Origin: Fasciolopsis buskii
Lineage: Eukaryota > Platyhelminthes > Trematoda > Plagiorchiida > Fasciolidae
Assembly (NCBI GenBank): GCA_008360955.1
Contig: LUCM01009988.1
Coordinates: 62,001-126,000 of the forward strand
Direction: 5' to 3'
Length of the DNA stretch: 64,000 nucleotides
Part shown: positions 12,257 through 23,788 of the stretch, piece by piece
How the letters are laid out: the number at the start of each line of letters is the position of its first letter
How positions within the stretch are numbered: the stretch's first letter is position 1
Program-made: the position numbers and the translations under genes
Notes under the pieces: generated by a model
Told to the model about the DNA's origin: nothing
The model's database searches: none
What the model saw: only the letters and a program-made list of their open reading frames with translations

Positions 12257-12879
12257 CTATCGCGCACGCGATCGTGTGACCATTTGGATCGAGCAAGAGA
12301 GTATCAAGAAGGGAACGAGTGTCATGGTACAAATGAGTAACGGGTTAATAATCTACTCGATCACCGAACAGAGAAAACAAATGAAATACGCGAAAAATTC
12401 AATCAACTTAGTGTGAGAACCAAATGCTCTGGGCTGAATGACCTTTCGGATCAATGGGGTGTATGATTGGATGAAAACCCAAATATTCTTGATGCCGAGA
12501 AACAAAGAAAATGGATCCTACTGTACTAGCAACCAAAAAGTGCTTTTCAAAATTGATGGGTACAGTCAATTGGTTAAAAAGAGGAGGATAAAGATGAAGC
12601 GAAAGAAATGCACGGAAACTGGTCAAACCATTTTCCATCCATTTTTCATCGCATGCTGCATACATGAGTGTGATAGAAGAGATATACCGCATGGCCTCTG
12701 GAGCCTAACATCCAGGATAGACCCTGGAAACTGAACGGGCGAACAACCAGATAAGATTAAAAAAGGTTAGGTGTACCAACCAACTGAGGGGACAGTCAAA
12801 TTCTGTCCACTACCAAAACCATGGAAAAAATCAGGTTTTGGGTCGGATGTCTGTGTACAGTAAACAGAAACAGGGGTGA

Positions 12880-12980
12880 TGGGATTTGTGCAAACGAAAT
12901 TCCGTTGGTGTTGTAGATGGAGCACACGGTGGCCGCAAACGCGGAGACGACGCAGGTCAGGTGAGCGTCTGTCACCAACA
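12880..12980 (-). other. GC-rich coding-like island, unplaced
   Basis: About 90 bases clearly richer in GC and CpG than the surroundings, open in several frames. On the minus strand one frame reads TDAHLTCVVSAFAATVCSI after a possible acceptor (CTCTTCATCTGCAG). On the plus strand a good donor (GTCAG/GTGAGC) ends a frame reading NSVGVVDGAHGGRKR. Neither has a matching second splice site in the right phase. It lies in the intron between exons 14 and 15. An exon of unknown use or a retained fragment are both possible. Confidence 0.22.
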
Positions 12981-13339
12981 CTTAACTGCAGATGAAGAGC
13001 TAATGAGGTGTACTTATTTCATGTTGCCAATACATATTAAAACTGACAGTTTAATAACACTGACTGGATGGCAAATACCTTGGCCAGAAAAGTGATATCA
13101 TTTGGTTAGGGAATTTCAGAGCCATCGATGCTATCGCAGACCAAGAAGTCGTTGGCTGCTTATTTTTGCATGTTAAATAATGCAACACTGAATGTCGCTA
13201 GGAATAATTTTTCACATTTAGGATCATGGCTGTACCTTAGCTTGAGATAACAGACATCATTCCTGCTTTGTTCCGACTGTTGGAAACTTATTTTCACTCT
13301 TTATCCCTATTCGTGTTTGTGCACTATAAAATAACTGAC

Positions 13340-13429
13340 TGTCGGCAGCCTCGATCGTTGGTTGTGATTCCACGAGAAAATTTAGTTCAAAATTTCGAAT
13401 GAGCAATATTTCCTCCCGTTTGAGAGTGG
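13340..13429 (-). CDS. Exon candidate 14 of large minus-strand gene
   Basis: A 90-nt segment, phase 1 at both ends, acceptor AATACGATAG and donor CCGACA/GTCAGT. The peptide is TLKREEILLIRNFELNF then LVESQPTIEAAD. Joined to exon 15 it continues smoothly (split codon A+AT, Asn). The intron before it is about 58 bp. It probably forms the first strands of the cadherin-like repeat completed by exon 15. Confidence 0.45.
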
Positions 13430-13487
13430 CTATCGTATTTAAGCCGATGAAGATCAATAACACCGAGCATGAAGTCAGGTGCTTTAC

Positions 13488-13518
13488 TTAGACAGTGGTC
13501 TAACTGTTCTCCCGGATC
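13488..13518 (-). CDS. Micro-exon candidate 13 (31 nt)
   Basis: Acceptor TACGACTCTCAG and donor GTCTAA/GTAAAG bound 31 nt reading DPGEQLDHCL plus one nucleotide. This version fits the codon-boundary end of exon 12. A longer version using AAACAAAG (start 13561, 74 nt) is open in the same frame but needs a different preceding phase. The choice between them is unresolved. Confidence 0.35.
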
Positions 13519-13663
13519 CTGAGAGTCGTAAGTTGTGGATGCTGAATGATCCGAGGAGCCACTTTGTTTGAAATTGGTGACATTTAAGATCATATAGGCT
13601 CCATGTACCCGGTATTGACATTTGCAATTAGCGTTGTTGTCAATAATGCTTTAATTTTTCTAC

Positions 13664-13712
13664 CTGGCTATTGCTTGGTTCATCCTCGTTGTATTGTATA
13701 TCTTCATCGGCA
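13664..13712 (-). CDS. Micro-exon candidate 12 (49 nt)
   Basis: Acceptor TTGTTTTAATAG and donor AGCCAG/GTAGAA delimit 49 nt. After completing the Ser codon split with exon 11 it encodes ADEDIQYNEDEPSNSQ, an acidic, probably flexible linker, and ends on a codon boundary. The 48-bp intron before it and the 145-bp intron after it place it in a compact micro-exon cluster. Confidence 0.42.
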
Positions 13713-13760
13713 CTATTAAAACAATCCGAGAGGAGAAAAGTTTTAGTTTTTCCGACAGAC

Positions 13761-13846
13761 CTGTCTTTCATGAGCAAGAGTTTCCAGTTAATATATACAA
13801 TCAGATGGTTGCTTTCCATATCAGTTTTTGTTATTTCTAATGGATT
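13761..13846 (-). CDS. Exon candidate 11 of large minus-strand gene
   Basis: An 86-nt segment, acceptor AAAAATCAG and donor AAGACAG/GTCTGT, codon-boundary start and two trailing nucleotides. It reads NPLEITKTDMESNHLIVY then INWKLLLMKD. The intron that follows (13713-13760) is only 48 bp and has a clear pyrimidine tract (CTTTTCTCCTCTC) before its AG, which makes this exon pair convincing together. The acceptor itself is weak. Confidence 0.42.
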
Positions 13847-15221
13847 CTGATTTTTCACCATTGTATTAGAAGAATTTGACTTTGATCATTAGTCCAATGT
13901 GACCTCAAGTCACAAAGCACAAGTTAGCATACCTCCTAGTGATGAGTAAATTTCTGAAATACGTTCATCAAATTAGGAGTGATAAGTTATAACGGCAAAT
14001 TCGATAAGCTGGTAAAAGTCATTGAAAACAGAGAACCAAATAGCAAAGTTCATCGGACATCAGGTCATGCCACCAAAAAGAATAAGACTGGCTGACTGCG
14101 AAAGAAAGGATAGTTTAATATGGAGTTTAGAAATCATTTTTATTGCCAATTTGAGCTCAGTTGTATTTTCGTCTGAAAGCCCTCTGTCTCTCAAAAGTAA
14201 GTGCAACATTTTGATAAGCACGCATGTAGCTAAAGCTCCTGACAAGTCATGCATGTCCGCTCAGTGTCCTTCCTCATTCCTACTTGAAATTACCGGTCAC
14301 TCAACCATTGAATTATACAATTAGCCAACTGCTTGATCATCTAGGTAGTCACATACTAACTGGGCTTCGAGGCAAACTCGTTTAATCAATCAGTCAATAA
14401 TGTTTTGCTCGCCATCTTGTGAGGAAAAATGATTGAAAGATTACATGGAATAAAAACAAACAAGTCACGTGAAAATATTGCTTGATATAGGAGGCATCTT
14501 TTAGCTAGAAACGAATAATCTAAGGATATTGTGTTGTGATAGTCGTTCGACACGCCCGTAAGCAATCATCTGATCTTTATTCACCATAAATTGTATTCGT
14601 ATCTATCTGACTGGATGCGTTTCAGATATCTTTGTGAATACAAACGATTACGATTACGATTATATGTACCGGTGATAGAACTTTACAAAAGACAACTCAA
14701 TCAGTTAATGGCTATCAGAAGATTTATCGTCATGCGTCATGCGAACTGGCAGGCATTTTGTGTGTTCTGTGCACGTTCCATGGTCCATGATCGATGCATT
14801 TCCGACCAGGAGAATAATACTTCACATTCTATTCACTCAAGAACGAACAAAACTACTTCCCTCTCCCGAAGGAAGAATAACGTGCCATATACTAGTAACG
14901 ATGCATTACATGCTATTCTTGTTAACAGTCTTCAGACAGTGGCCACCGACTGGGTGGACAAACAGACTTGGGTAATTGTATGGAGTAGGAAGGTTGAATC
15001 ATAAACGTTAACACAACCACCGTTCGGTAGTTAATCGACTGATGAATCGGTTTTTTCAACTCGTCATTTGCCAGACCAGGTTGCTGATTTATTCGGAAAG
15101 AACATATGCCTGGCACAAAAGATTAGAGTATACCAAAATAGGGAAAAACGTGTACACCGGGATTCCCATTCGGTTGCAGTAAGACCACTCTCTCTGCAAT
15201 CATTAGACAAATAGGCAATAC

Positions 15222-15368
15222 CTGCTTGTATTCTGAATTCGACACTAAAAGTTCTTCCCGAATAAATGAACTGGTGCATGTTATGTGCATATCAAATAAA
15301 GTAGATGCTTGACCGAGCACGTGCAATCGTCTGCTTTCGACATACGTGACCATTATATTACTCACCAT
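15222..15368 (-). CDS. Exon candidate 10 of large minus-strand gene
   Basis: An excellent acceptor (long T/C tract, then ACACTATTTTCAG) and a good donor (AAGCAG/GTATTG) enclose 147 nt. Only one frame is open, so both ends fall on codon boundaries. The peptide is MVSNIMVTYVESRRLHVLG, then FDMHITCTSSF and REELLVSNSEYKQ. The leading ATG is probably internal. Strand-like alternation and a single Cys fit a beta-sandwich fragment. Confidence 0.6.
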
Positions 15369-15502
15369 CTGAAAATAGTGTTGTGAATGTGCAAAAAAAT
15401 TGGAAGCAAACATTTAGTCAACTGCAGGTAATAGGGTTATTCTCAATCTATCCGAAAATGGAAACTTGGAGAATGCAGATAGCTAAAATTTGTCTCATTT
15501 AC

Positions 15503-15540
15503 CCGTCCCGAATTTGACCAGCATAAAAGCAGCCATTGTT
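15503..15540 (-). CDS. Micro-exon candidate 9 (38 nt)
   Basis: Acceptor TTGGCTCTTATAG and donor GACGG/GTAAAT bound 38 nt. With two leading nucleotides it reads QWLLLCWSNSGR and ends on a codon boundary, the phase needed between exon 8 and exon 10. An upstream acceptor (CTCATTAG) would start it at 15558 in the same frame and add six residues. Short length makes chance likely; the support is the strong donor and the phase fit. Confidence 0.35.
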
Positions 15541-17470
15541 CTATAAGAGCCAACTGGCCTAATGAGATTATTGACAGGGTCTTCCGTCTTGTTGGAGAAC
15601 TCTTTCGAGATATTTTTATTGGTGTTGAAATGATGCTACTCCAAACAAATACCACTATTAGTAAGTGGTTTACATTTGCATTGATAATATAAATGCAGAT
15701 GCTATTTTGTTAATGAGGAAGAATTGGTTTATTTCAAAACAATAAAAATAAAATCATCTTCCGGGAAATTGTTTTATAAAAAGTTCACTTATTCTGTTAC
15801 GTTCTTCTCGCGGCTTGATTATGCTTCATTTGGCATTGTGAGTGAAATTCCGTCTAAGCTCTCTATATCTAATACTTCAAGTAAAACCCAAGTAGTAAAT
15901 CCTCATTCCCATTTGTCGTGCTGTGACCACAGACGTGCCGCCGATGCTCGGACTTTTCTTGTGTTCTTCCCTTCTTATCGCATATTTTTTCCCCTTCATT
16001 GCATCGGTTTTCATCCATGCTTCACGGTATCTCTTTCTTGTGGTACAGTTCCCCATTTTCCGTTTTTGGCATCGGTTCCAAACTAAATTCCACATCTTCA
16101 TTTCTATTGGCATCCACTCATTGAAAAAATAAACAGGATGGAGTCAAATTATCCTAACATAACTCCAGACAACTGATTTCTCCCTCTTGTTATAAGGGAG
16201 CCATCATTCATCAGTACGTTTTCGTTTTTGCCGCCCTGGGTTTGGTTAAAATCGGAAATGAAAGCATGCAACCTCTTTAAATGGATTGTATCAGGATAAA
16301 GGCTTAGAAAGCAGCTACTTTGATGCGCTGACCTTTATTCAGGAAGGTATCAGGTTGCACTAACCGGCTGCCTAAAATGCTATTGAATGTACACACCGTT
16401 TGCCATGTTATGATGAAAAGACAAATATTTCTTATTAACAATGGCCAGTGAATTAACATTTTGGCAAACGAATACCCCTTAGCTGTCGTCCTGTTCTGAC
16501 AATGCAGCTCTTAAGTTGCACAACAAAGTGGATTCATCCAAACTTCCTGGTCAAGTTCGGTTTGGTGTAAGTTGCTTGATTAGATGTGCCTAAAATTTCC
16601 GGCTCGCTCGTGATCCCTGGAGCCCATCCGTGTTGACCATGGAGCAGCTCAGCATTGCATATTCAATATTTGGAAAACCAGGAATGAGAATTCACTGGGA
16701 CCAGATGGATCTAACCGGTAGATCTTTGAGTAGTACAGCCAGGATAGTGAAAGACGTGACTTTCCTAATGCCAACTGCAAATTTCTTGCGAGAAATTGAA
16801 GAGCGAAATATCCCACACTTATTGAGACCTGGCGACCAGGTGTCATTTAGAAATTTGAACATTCTTTTGTATTTGGTCGCGCGTTCAGATGTATACTTAC
16901 GATTTTATCAGATACGGTCTCACGTACCTGATTCATCAGTGAGAATTTCATCCTGGCTGATATTTATTTACTTTTGAACAAATGTTAACAAGAAGAGATC
17001 ATATGTTGGACCACCGGAACCGATTTTGGGGCCAGGCATTTGTACAGATACGGATGAACAACGAGTCAACGTATTCGTTCTAACTGAACTTCGAAACGTT
17101 ATCTAAGAGGTCTACAATATTTTCATAAAGTTCCTGTTTTCTAAGGGAAATCATTTAACAAAAACAGGGGCGGACTTAACGAGGAATCTACATTTTAGCT
17201 GCCATAGTTGGCTTTTACAAATATGGATTCAAAGTTCGTTGTTTGAGAAATCCGCACACCATGTCGTAAATGAATGCACTGTCTAGATACGGCTAATAGG
17301 TTTGCGTTGTGAGGTCAACTTGTGAAATTTATTTGATCTTGGTAGAACTCGAACTCAGATACAAATGTCCGCATGTTTGCGTACCGCCTGCGCTGCGCCA
17401 ACATCCAGGGTTTTTCGTTTTTTCACATTGTCATATAATTATATCCACCGTTAATGGTTGGTCGAGCAAC

Positions 17471-17725
17471 GTATTCGGAGTTCCCATTTTTGGCCAACAA
17501 TCTTATCCGCAATAGTTTCCAAGGGACACTCCAGATATCCCAAAAACTTCATGTAAACCAGCAATCCCAGTATTTCAGGAACATTCGTTATATTTACATC
17601 CTGTGTCCATTTGATGTGAGGTTGGTACTCTTCGTCTATGGGAAGCCTTGCCCACCACCTCCTCGTATGTTGAATTGCGGTCAGCAAATCAACACTGTGC
17701 CCGATTTTTGTACCGAAGCCATCCG
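17471..17725 (-). CDS. Exon candidate 8 of large minus-strand gene
   Basis: An open segment of 255 nt, phase 1 at both ends, acceptor ATACCACCAG (weak pyrimidine tract) and donor CGAATAC/GTTGCT (weak). The peptide looks strongly protein-like: ADGFGTKIGHSVDLLTAIQ, ARLPIDEEYQPHIKWTQDV, then EILGLLVYMKFLGYL and CPLETIADKIVGQKWEL. The frame stays open to a stop at 17453-17451, so it could alternatively be a terminal exon. The helix-like EILGLLVYMKFLGYL part recalls BTB/Skp1-type helices, which would conflict with an extracellular protein; family unresolved. Confidence 0.45.
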
Positions 17726-20154
17726 CTGGTGGTATTATTCTGTATCAGTCTACAAATTATTCACCTGCAAGGTAGTAACAAGATCATGCCGGTATCAATA
17801 AGTCTTGATGAAGAGGAACTGTCTTGAGATCAAAGCTCCAAGTACAAGTGAAATATTTCGTGTACCTCAGGTTTTGCATTGCATCTGTCACAGACGCTTG
17901 TTAAGAAAATGACAGATTGCCCGTAAATACTGGATTCTAGAACGCTACTTTTGCATCGTCTATTCCACTGAACTTATATTTTACTCAGTTTTTATATATT
18001 GGGTCCGTAAACAAAACAAAAACGGTAAGAACAAACCATGTAATTCACAATCCTCTTTCAAAATCGATAAATGAATACTATCATCCGAGGGATTCTAAAA
18101 ACTGCTGTCAACCGTACCATTAAAACGGAGTCCCGTCAATGTCAGGACAGATGTGGACTCGGAAATCATTCTTACCTGTATTAAAGAATTTTGGACAAAG
18201 GTAAAATCAGTCCTGTCGCAACCGACTCTGTTTTCTATTGTTTATTAGGAAGCAGATTTCAAGTAGTACGAATGAGCAGTATTGGAGGACGGGCCAAGTA
18301 TATTATCGGTACACAATCATGACAACTGTACAGCAGTTGTTGATGGCTTTGCCAGGTAGGCGGATTACAAAAAGCAAATACTTTGGCATGATTTAAACTC
18401 CCCGAAGAAAAAGAGCTTCATATGCGGTTTGGCAAAGTCCTCCAATGAGCCAGCGATGATCGTATTAATCGAGGAGCACTATCAATATTCAACTTATGGT
18501 CAACTTTGTACCCTCGTTAGTAATTGTATGTTGTTGTATTTCACTATGGAATGTGTCGTTTATGTTGCATGAATGCATGAAACAGACTAGATGGAATAGG
18601 ACCAGTTTAAACATGCAACGAAGAAACAAACAGAAGAATGGGGACGGGAAAATGAGAATCAAATATATCATGAAACCCATTTGGTGGGAGAGAGTAGAAA
18701 ATTGAGTCGTCAGCCTAAAGTGCCTTGTATAAGCAATCCACTAGGTTTGTCATAAACTGGACTTTTTCGACGCAATCCGCAACCAAATTTCCTGCAGTAG
18801 CGGATTTCCCCAGTAAAGTGACTTTTTTTATAGAATGCGTAAATGGGAAATTTTACTGTTAACCGAAGTTTTTCGACAAAAGAAAAACTGAGTTAGAGAT
18901 CAATTCTAAGGTTCACCTTAAGTCCCAGTGAATAGCTGACACGGTTGTTTCGTTTCACTGTGACAAATGCGTCCTCTAGATTTCTTTATTTGGCAATCAC
19001 GAAGTAGACTAATTTTGTAAATCAACGGTCCGTACTTTGTTTTTTAGATCAGACGGAATTTTGTGGGCTTGTCGTTCGAATTGTGCAGCATAAAACGTAA
19101 ATTCCTTCACAGTTAATCTGGACAATTATTATTTTCAAGTTATCTTATCAGACGGCTAAATAGGAATCAAAATTCTGCTGAACAAAGCACCTGTTGTTGA
19201 TCACTTAGTCTGATGCTCGCTTAATGCGATCCGTAAGAAGTTGGTGTTACTTAGTTCCATTTAAGTACTTCACGAACCGCAACAAAAAATACAAACATTA
19301 AGTTTGGATGGATTTTGACAGAGAACGCAAAGCACCTTGAAACTCATCAGGGAACGAGAGAAGAAACCAGTTAGTAAAATTTGCAAGACTTACTCGATGG
19401 AGATATACCACTTTGGGAAATATATCTGCTGGTTCTTATGCTGGTCTGATTTCCATTTGATCAAATTAGGAGTTAAAATCCGGAGTCGCATTTTGTAGTT
19501 TATTAAGAATGTCGGACATAAAATCCAAATAAGAGAGAAAGCCACAAATTGAAAACTGGACAAATCAAAATCCGTTTGTCCACAAACACGATCAAATTTG
19601 GAAATCTTACCAAGTTGATAGGACGAACTAGGTGTTCAATGAAGTCGGTTTGCAAGAAAACAATGATAACTAACGTCTTCTGCCGAGCTGACTAACTGAA
19701 GAAATGATAGGATTTTCAAAATTAAGACTGCCCCCGATTACTCGACGGTAGAATAGATGATTCAGCAGTATAAATGGAACGTTGAGCGTGACAGCTTTTC
19801 TACTATAGCAGAATATCGGTCTGCACGTTGTCAGATACCATTTCAGACAACTCACTGAGAACGGGTGGTTTCATAATTCACAAATAAAACACTGCTTGTT
19901 CAAATATTGCTATCGTTGATGAGTGTTTCTAGACTCTTCTTATCGCCTATGCATCAGTTAGTGGAAACAGGATACTCGAATTAACGTCCGTTTCCAATCT
20001 GCTAAGGTGTGTTTAGACAAAAAGGCCGGTTGACAGAAAAACGCTTAAATCAACCAGTCACTGGAATAAGTCGCTTCCGAGTCATATTCGACGATTTCGG
20101 GTAAGTGGATTATCCGGATTATTTGTTTACATCAATTCATTCGTTTTACTTCGC

Positions 20155-20305
20155 TTATTATTGAAACAAAAGTGTACAGCATTTTTAGGAAGGTGGCCCT
20201 GGCCAGCAGACGGCTGCCAAATCGGGAAGTTGACCGACTGTGGGAGGACTCGAACCCGCAACCCTCAGGTCCAAAGATAATGATTATATCCGCCCGGCCA
20301 CCGCT
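20155..20305 (-). repeat. SINE A copy 2 (tRNA-derived)
   Basis: On the minus strand: head GCGGTGGCCGGGCGGATA (A box), B box GGGTTCGAGTCCTCCCAC, then body CGGCAGCCGTCTGCTGGCC and a tail ending TGTTTCAATAATAA. Nearly full length; lies upstream of the exon 7 donor. Confidence 0.8.
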
Positions 20306-20385
20306 GGTCAGTGGACTCCGTGCCTATCCGCCATAGTGTATCGCCTGAGTCCAAACCTAAGGGCGAAAATTTTAGGTTGACTTAC

Positions 20386-20646
20386 CCAAATCGAAGTCCG
20401 CTGACGTGAGCTGAGTTGGCGGGGAGTCCAGAATCGAGCTGATGGTGTCATCAGCCTGACAACGACATTTGTATTGACCGTAGTAGTGGTGAGCTAAATT
20501 CGGGCAGCAAAAATAGTAAAACGGGAGGTAAAGGAACAAACTGAACAAAGAGATCGGTGATTTGGTACAGGCAAAAGTGTGAGCCCAGTCTGGACATGGG
20601 CGAGCAATTTCTGCGGCAAATGATGAAATATATTCGGTTCCAGTTA
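20386..20646 (-). CDS. Exon candidate 7 of large minus-strand gene
   Basis: Donor TTTGG/GTAAGTC is near perfect. Two acceptors are possible, GTTCTAG (start 20646, 261 nt) or TTGCCGCAG (start 20610, 225 nt), and both give the phase-1 start needed after exon 6. The peptide has CPDWAHTFACTKSP, an aromatic hydrophobic stretch LFSLFLYLPFYYFCC long enough to be a membrane segment or buried core, then YKCRCQADD and TQLTSADFDLG. If the hydrophobic stretch spans a membrane, the topology of the protein needs rethinking. Confidence 0.5.
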
Positions 20647-22731
20647 CTAGAACACGCGGAGGCAATCACTGTAATTCTACTGTTCAGTATAGACAAATAT
20701 CAATTGGGAGAGTAATCGGTCATGAGGTTAGCTGTTACTTCATATTGGTCGTTCGTTGTCCAAGTTTCAATATTCGTTTTGATTCTGTTAGTCACTGGGA
20801 AGATTGGTTTATGCTTTTCCCAAGTAAAAAAGTCCGACTGAGGTGGCTGAAAATTCCTGGAACCATTTCGGACTTCCATGACTACTACTGGGGCTTTCGC
20901 ATTTCATCGGCAATGTCAAAGCAATAAAGAACTGAGAAAATATATGCAGCTTTACTTCATCTATCCAGCTTCATTCATTCCCTCAAAACTGTCGCTTAAC
21001 AACTCAGTAGATAGAACAACACCGTACATCTCTATGCTCCGGTACTCACGGCAAACATTTTCTGCCTATTCTTATGCAACTTTTGTAGCAACTACATCAC
21101 CCAATTGTACTTAGCGAATCAAATGAAAGGATATTGGTAGCTTTTCCGGTTTTACTGAAAGTCATCCGTGTAAATCGAGAAATCTCGAAAGTCTTTTTAT
21201 CTTCTGGATTATACCTGATACAGTGGAGGGAACAAGTTTTTGCATTCGACTTCTCAAAAGTTCAATCATTTCATTTTTATTACCAAATAAGAAATTCTTC
21301 TTAGTCAAATCATGAGGAAAATATTGCGAATGTGCCAATAATCGGGCGAATATCTAGCCCAATTTCTGCTCGGTTAGCAGATACTCGGTATAGTGGATCA
21401 AGAAGACTCCACACACACACAAACAAACACCAGGGTATCTGTGATGAATGGTCACTTTGCACTGTACAAAAGTTTGGCATTTCACCACGATCTCCGTCCG
21501 TGTTATATGTAAAAAGTATTTTTAAATTTATATCAGAACGCAGTGCATCCGGAAGTTTCGCGAAGGAAATCAATGCATTTGGAAATTTACAAATGGTTAG
21601 TGTGTTTTTTCTACGGGTACAAAATAATCATTAGAATTAGCGTTGGCAGAGAAATGCTAAATTACTTTTCATCTTGAGACGTGAAACTCTATTCAAGAAT
21701 AAATCGACCCACGTCAATCGGCCGTCGAATCTGCAAGCACACGATGTTGGAAAATCTAAGGAGAAAAATGCAATTTCCCAAGTTGGACACATTTATTTAG
21801 AAAACAGCCATTTGGGTGGAAAAGATTACTTTGATGGCAACCTTTAGTGGTTAGTCGGTAAGCTAATGGCGAAAAAGCTTACGTGGCCTGAGTACATGGG
21901 AAAACCATGTGATCATCTAAGCGACTGCTGAGGTGCATTTGTACCATACATTACACCCTGGGATCGGAAGCCTTGTTCGCTTTCGAAATTGCTTTGCTTT
22001 TCAGCTTTGCATTCTACTCTGTTTTGTTGCTAACATACCCTCCTGTTCCCATTGCCGTGCCATTTTATGCACCGTCTTGTGTGCTAGCAATCTGAACATT
22101 TGCCATACCAGTAAACTAGTCAAATTTCTTGGTCTCTTTGTTTCATCATCTCAACAAGATGCGGGTAACGTTAACTTGCTTTTTAAAACAAAAGGATTAG
22201 ATTTTCTCGATTCCTCTTTAGTTTCTATTCATTCCATACGTGGGTTCGAATCCCGTCGAGGTTGACGAATTTTCCCAAGTTGAAGCACTTCTAAATCTGT
22301 CAAATAACCCAACCAAACTTCTTGGTTCACTCTATCAGGCATCTAACTTAGTTAGCTCAAATGAGGGCTCTAAACTAGACAGTCAAAGAGCGAAATAACA
22401 CACGAATTCACACAGGTAGAATTCCTTTATGAAATTTCGTCAAACCGCCCAGGACATCCGATGTTGGGGCATTCGCACTGAACTGGTCGTTCGCTATGGT
22501 ATTTGTAAAATAATGCATCCTCGTTTCGGCTTTCTTGAAATTTGGACGAGAGTTTTGTAAGGACCCACCAATTCATCGATTCCGAGATTACCAAAATCAC
22601 CGACCGAAACTTCAGCAAACCAACCTTTAGACGAAGCAGCTCTGTTTTTGGCTGCAATAACAGTTGACCATATTTCCTTTGAAAAACCATTTTAGGCTCC
22701 GATCGCTCAACGCCATCATCAGTAGCAACAT

Positions 22732-22789
<58 letters not shown>

Positions 22790-22790
22790 G

Positions 22791-22822
<32 letters not shown>

Positions 22823-22823
22823 G

Positions 22824-22855
<32 letters not shown>

Positions 22856-22856
22856 G

Positions 22857-22888
<32 letters not shown>

Positions 22889-22889
22889 G

Positions 22890-22936
<47 letters not shown>

Positions 22937-22966
22937 NGTTGTTGTTGTTGTTGTTGTTGTTGTTGT
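22732..22966 (+). repeat. (ACT)n array with 33-bp period, joined to (GTT)n
   Basis: About 200 bases of ACT triplets in which a CTG replaces CTA at 22790, 22823, 22856 and 22889, exactly 33 bases apart. The array runs to the single N at 22937 and continues as about 10 GTT triplets to 22966. Poly-Ser, poly-Thr and poly-Val frames across it are artefacts of the triplet repeat. It sits in the intron between exons 6 and 7. Confidence 0.95.
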
Positions 22967-23753
22967 AATAATAGTGACATCGTTTAGTGTGATTTGATTC
23001 ACTTGCAGATACTGAAGGATTCAGCTGCATTTATCCAGTCTAATATTAGGCGATGAAGTCTGGAAAACCCATGACATCAAGCCTGCCGGGCAGATTCTTT
23101 GTGGCAACACGATTGTTGACAAAAAAAATATGTGAATACCTAGGGTTCTGCAATCCCCGTTTCACCAATACGAGGTAATACACAATATAGTCAACTTAAC
23201 TAACGAGTTAATTGTTCGTAAACCATAAGCACAGTCTCTTATGCAACTTGAAAGTTTTCTCATTATGACCTGTTTGCTTTTGAAGACTCAAATTTGTGCT
23301 AAAACCTCGTGATAATTAATGCACCCCATCGGTTTCGACAAAAGCGTGCTAAGCTGTAACTGACGATGGAGATGTTATTCATTTATGCGTATACTGATTC
23401 TCACCGGGGTCACGTAGCTTACTGCTAACCTAATGTGCAAATATCATGGGCTTATCTTGATATTCAATGAAATGTTGAAATATTCAATTGGTTTTTCACT
23501 TTCGATTGATTGGTTCTGTTGATTCGCACTTCCACCCATTTGTCATAGTCCGTTATTCCTTGAGTTAAATGTTTGTCGTTGTTTGATGCTAAGCCATTAG
23601 GCTGACAAATTCGACGTGATTCACGAGAATCGGAATATTTGCTTATTTATCCAGCCTAAGTCTTATGTGATGAGTGATGTGTCTCACGTGCCGACGTGGT
23701 CAAAACGTGGAAATGGAAGAAAATAGATGATTACAAACGTGCACAGATGACTT

Positions 23754-23755
<2 letters not shown>

Positions 23756-23787
<32 letters not shown>
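23756..23787 (+). repeat. (GT)n microsatellite
   Basis: About 16 GT units, pure, followed by GGAGGGAGTAGG. Confidence 0.95.

Positions 23788-23788
<1 letters not shown>

Noticed and set aside
14591..15004. Open frame of 137 codons on plus
   Set aside because: The translation is without domain-like pattern, the length is near what chance allows in 64 kb, and it overlaps the intron between exons 10 and 11.
22427..23002. Poly-Ser, poly-Val and poly-Thr open frames
   Set aside because: They are translations of the triplet microsatellite and cross an N.
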